A DNA stretch of 64,000 nt from Mesostigma viride. Taxonomy: Eukaryota > Streptophyta > Mesostigmatophyceae > Mesostigmatales > Mesostigmataceae. A model generated the notes under the pieces. It was not told the origin of the DNA and ran no database searches. It saw only the letters and a list, made by a program, of their open reading frames with translations. The translations under genes and the position numbers were made by a program. Shown piece by piece: positions 62,184 to 64,000 of the stretch (its first letter is position 1; every line of letters starts with the position of its first letter). The stretch lies in NCBI GenBank assembly GCA_009746045.1, contig RPFO01000175.1, forward strand, positions 6,051,666-6,115,665, read 5' to 3'.

Positions 62184-63405
62184 ATGTTGTCCCCTGTAAA
62201 TAGTCAATCACCCCTAGTGGGACGAACAGTTGTACATAGTAATGGGGGTGTCCCTCTTGTGCAGCAGCAAGGGGTTGGGAATGATGAGGTGCTTCCACTC
62301 AATGATTGCAATAACGCTGCTGCAGCAGTGGAATTCCCTGTGCCTGTGGCAGGTGCAGGGTCTCCAGTTGTTGGGGTTGACTCTGGGAGTCAAGCCGCCA
62401 GACTGGAAGGACCTGCAGCTTCTGTGGGAACCGGGGCTGGCTCTGGGAGCCGAGCTACCTTGGAGGAGGTCCCTGGAGCAAGAGAACAGCAGGTGGGTCG
62501 TGCTATCCCAAGCACACAGTCTTTGTCACGTTCCTCTCTGTGCAGCCAGGCTGACAGGGGGTTGAGCTATGCTCAGGCTGGAAACACTCTACACCATATC
62601 TTTGGCCACTCTAAGCAGGCAGAGATGTTTGCTTGGAAGATTGGCAAGGAGCCTTTGCTAGAGGCCTGCAGTGCAGCTGCTCAGAATTGTGTCTGTCAGG
62701 AGAATGCTGTTCGCCTCCCACAGTCCCATGCCAGAGAACCTGCTAGAGAGCGGGGGGATATCCAGGTGGACATCCAACACATCAGGGGCATGTATCTGTT
62801 GGTGGGGGTGGATAGGTTTAGCAGATATAGGTTGCTGACCATTCTTCCTGGAATGCAGGAGCATCAGCTGTTGATGGGTCTCCAGTCTTTGTTGCCAGGC
62901 TTTGGGGTGTACACCAAGGTGCAAGCTGACTTGCAGTTTGACTGCTTGATCAAGCTGGCTGACCAGCTTCCTTGTAAGTTGGTAGTGGTCCCTAGGGAAT
63001 GCCATGGGCAGCAGGGAGCTGTAGAGAGATCTATACGTGAAGTAAAAACAGTGGTGCTAGCAGCTAGGAGTGTGCCTGTTGTGGCATCAGCTCTAGAGAA
63101 AGCAGCTTGGTGTAAGGGGATTGAGGAGCAGCTTAACCACAGGGTAACCTATTACTATGATGGTGTGGCAGTCTCTCCCCTGGCATTGCAGTTTGGTATG
63201 CTATCACAGGACGTGGTGGCAGCCTGCCTGAAGAAGGCAGACAGGGTGTTTTCCAGATTGAGGCGTAAGGACAAGGGTTGGAAAATGCTGAGGCCCCAGG
63301 TGGGACTGAGGGTCAGGATGTGGAAGGAACCGTCATTACCAGGCAAGCGTGGCAAGTGGCAAGATGGGCAGGTAACCCATGTTGAGAAGCTAACCATTCT
63401 TGTCT
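62184..63405 (+). pseudogene. Retroelement integrase
   Basis: An HHCC-like segment (LHHIFGHSKQAEM, then CVCQENAV) precedes a catalytic core with VDIQHIRGMYLLVGVDRFSR (D at 62769), QADLQFD (D at 62928) and HGQQGAVERSIREV (E at 63024), giving D-x52-D-x31-E. The frame is open from 62184 to about 63400 and then shifts by one base; the continued reading (ALESNPKHVYRLSWAHVK) fits an integrase C-terminal part. The enzyme joins element DNA to the host chromosome. It lies directly after gag with no protease or reverse transcriptase between. Confidence 0.8.
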
Positions 63406-64000
63406 GGTGGCTTTGGAGAGTAATCCCAAGCACGTGTACAGGCTATCCTGGGCTCACGTCAAGGAGAGAAGGCCAACTGCAATCTGGCCTGAAGACGGCC
63501 CTGATCCTCCCTTGGAGGGAGATGAGCAGGATGAGAGCCAGGCAGCAGATGCTAACCCACCATGCTTGGATTATGGTCTGTCCTGGATGGATGAGGGTGA
63601 GCAGGAGTCTGCTGAGACGTCTGTCACAAGGCCAGAGGTGGCCAGGGCTGCACCACAGTCCAGGGGGCTGCTTATGGCGGACATCATTCGAGCTCTGCAG
63701 AACAGCAAGCGTGATCCCAAGGTATCTAAGCTCACGGGATGGGGGTCATGTGGGGCACCAGCACTAGAAGTGGATACCAACTCACAGGTGTCCATTCTAA
63801 GGGTAGAGGATGCTGCAGGCTTGCAGTGGTCATCCCCTAGCTGCCTAGCTGTGTCTGATTTCTCTGGGAATGTGTCCATGAAGATCTTGGGAGAAGTGAG
63901 TGTGCCTATCCTGGGGGTGCCCACCACGTTCAGTGTGGTTGAAGGGTATCAGGGGCCTGCCATTCTAGGTCAGAACTTCTTGTGCTTACCAGGGGTGAGG
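63405..64000 (+). pseudogene. Retropepsin-like aspartic protease domain, element continues past right edge
   Basis: In the frame continuing from the integrase tail, an acidic linker is followed by CGAPALEVDTNSQVSILRVE, later GEVSVPILGVPTTFSVVEG and GPAILGQNFL. Spacing and pattern match retropepsins (VDTGAxVSIL ... F.V ... ILGxDFL), except that the active-site Gly is Asn (DTN at 63773-63781). Retropepsins cleave Gag-Pol. No reverse transcriptase is visible before the window ends. Confidence 0.65.

Noticed and set aside
62370-62400. VVGVDSGSQ as a protease active site upstream of the integrase
   Set aside because: It lacks the hydrophobic strand after DSG and any later ILGxxFL or flap segment; the downstream domain at 63760-63990 fits far better.

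Overview
This is eukaryotic nuclear DNA. Genes are interrupted by GT-AG introns, coding DNA is GC-rich, and introns and intergenic DNA are full of micro- and minisatellites and of LINE, hAT and LTR-type relics. A plant-like, probably organelle-targeted PanB, together with cilium-type MSP/ASH-like domains in a giant protein, suggests a protist or alga with a flagellate ancestry, perhaps a green alga. The species cannot be fixed from the sequence.

Left part (1-8816): the 5' end of a DEAH-box RNA helicase gene of the DHX35 type runs leftward. Four small exons (2797 down to 448) are visible and the gene leaves the window on the left. About 700 bp away and divergently oriented is a complete five-exon panB gene (3499-8816, 387 aa) with all catalytic residues.

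8817-18681 has no host gene that I can support. It holds a tRNA-like SINE-type sequence, two degenerate LINE ORF1 copies, a 1387-bp hAT element with 15-bp inverted repeats and an 8-bp target duplication, and an uninterrupted (TTG)915 tract of 2.7 kb.

18682-51310 is one giant gene: six exons that join in phase to 28,629 nt, or 9,542 codons plus stop. The product is midasin-like, with six AAA+ modules on one chain, a very long helical linker, a block of MSP/ASH-like beta-sandwich repeats, and three different VWA domains at the C-terminus, the last of the alpha-kinase-associated (vWK) type. I know of no described protein with this architecture, and it is the main discovery candidate.

51311-64000 is repeat territory. 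It contains a LINE reverse-transcriptase tail, a ~185-bp satellite split by an ORF1-only LINE, a degraded coding region on the minus strand, and a ~67-bp repeat array with a foldback that is itself split by a second ORF1-only LINE bounded by a 12-bp target duplication. At the right edge is a frameshifted LTR-type retroelement whose integrase lies upstream of its protease-like domain; it runs off the window.
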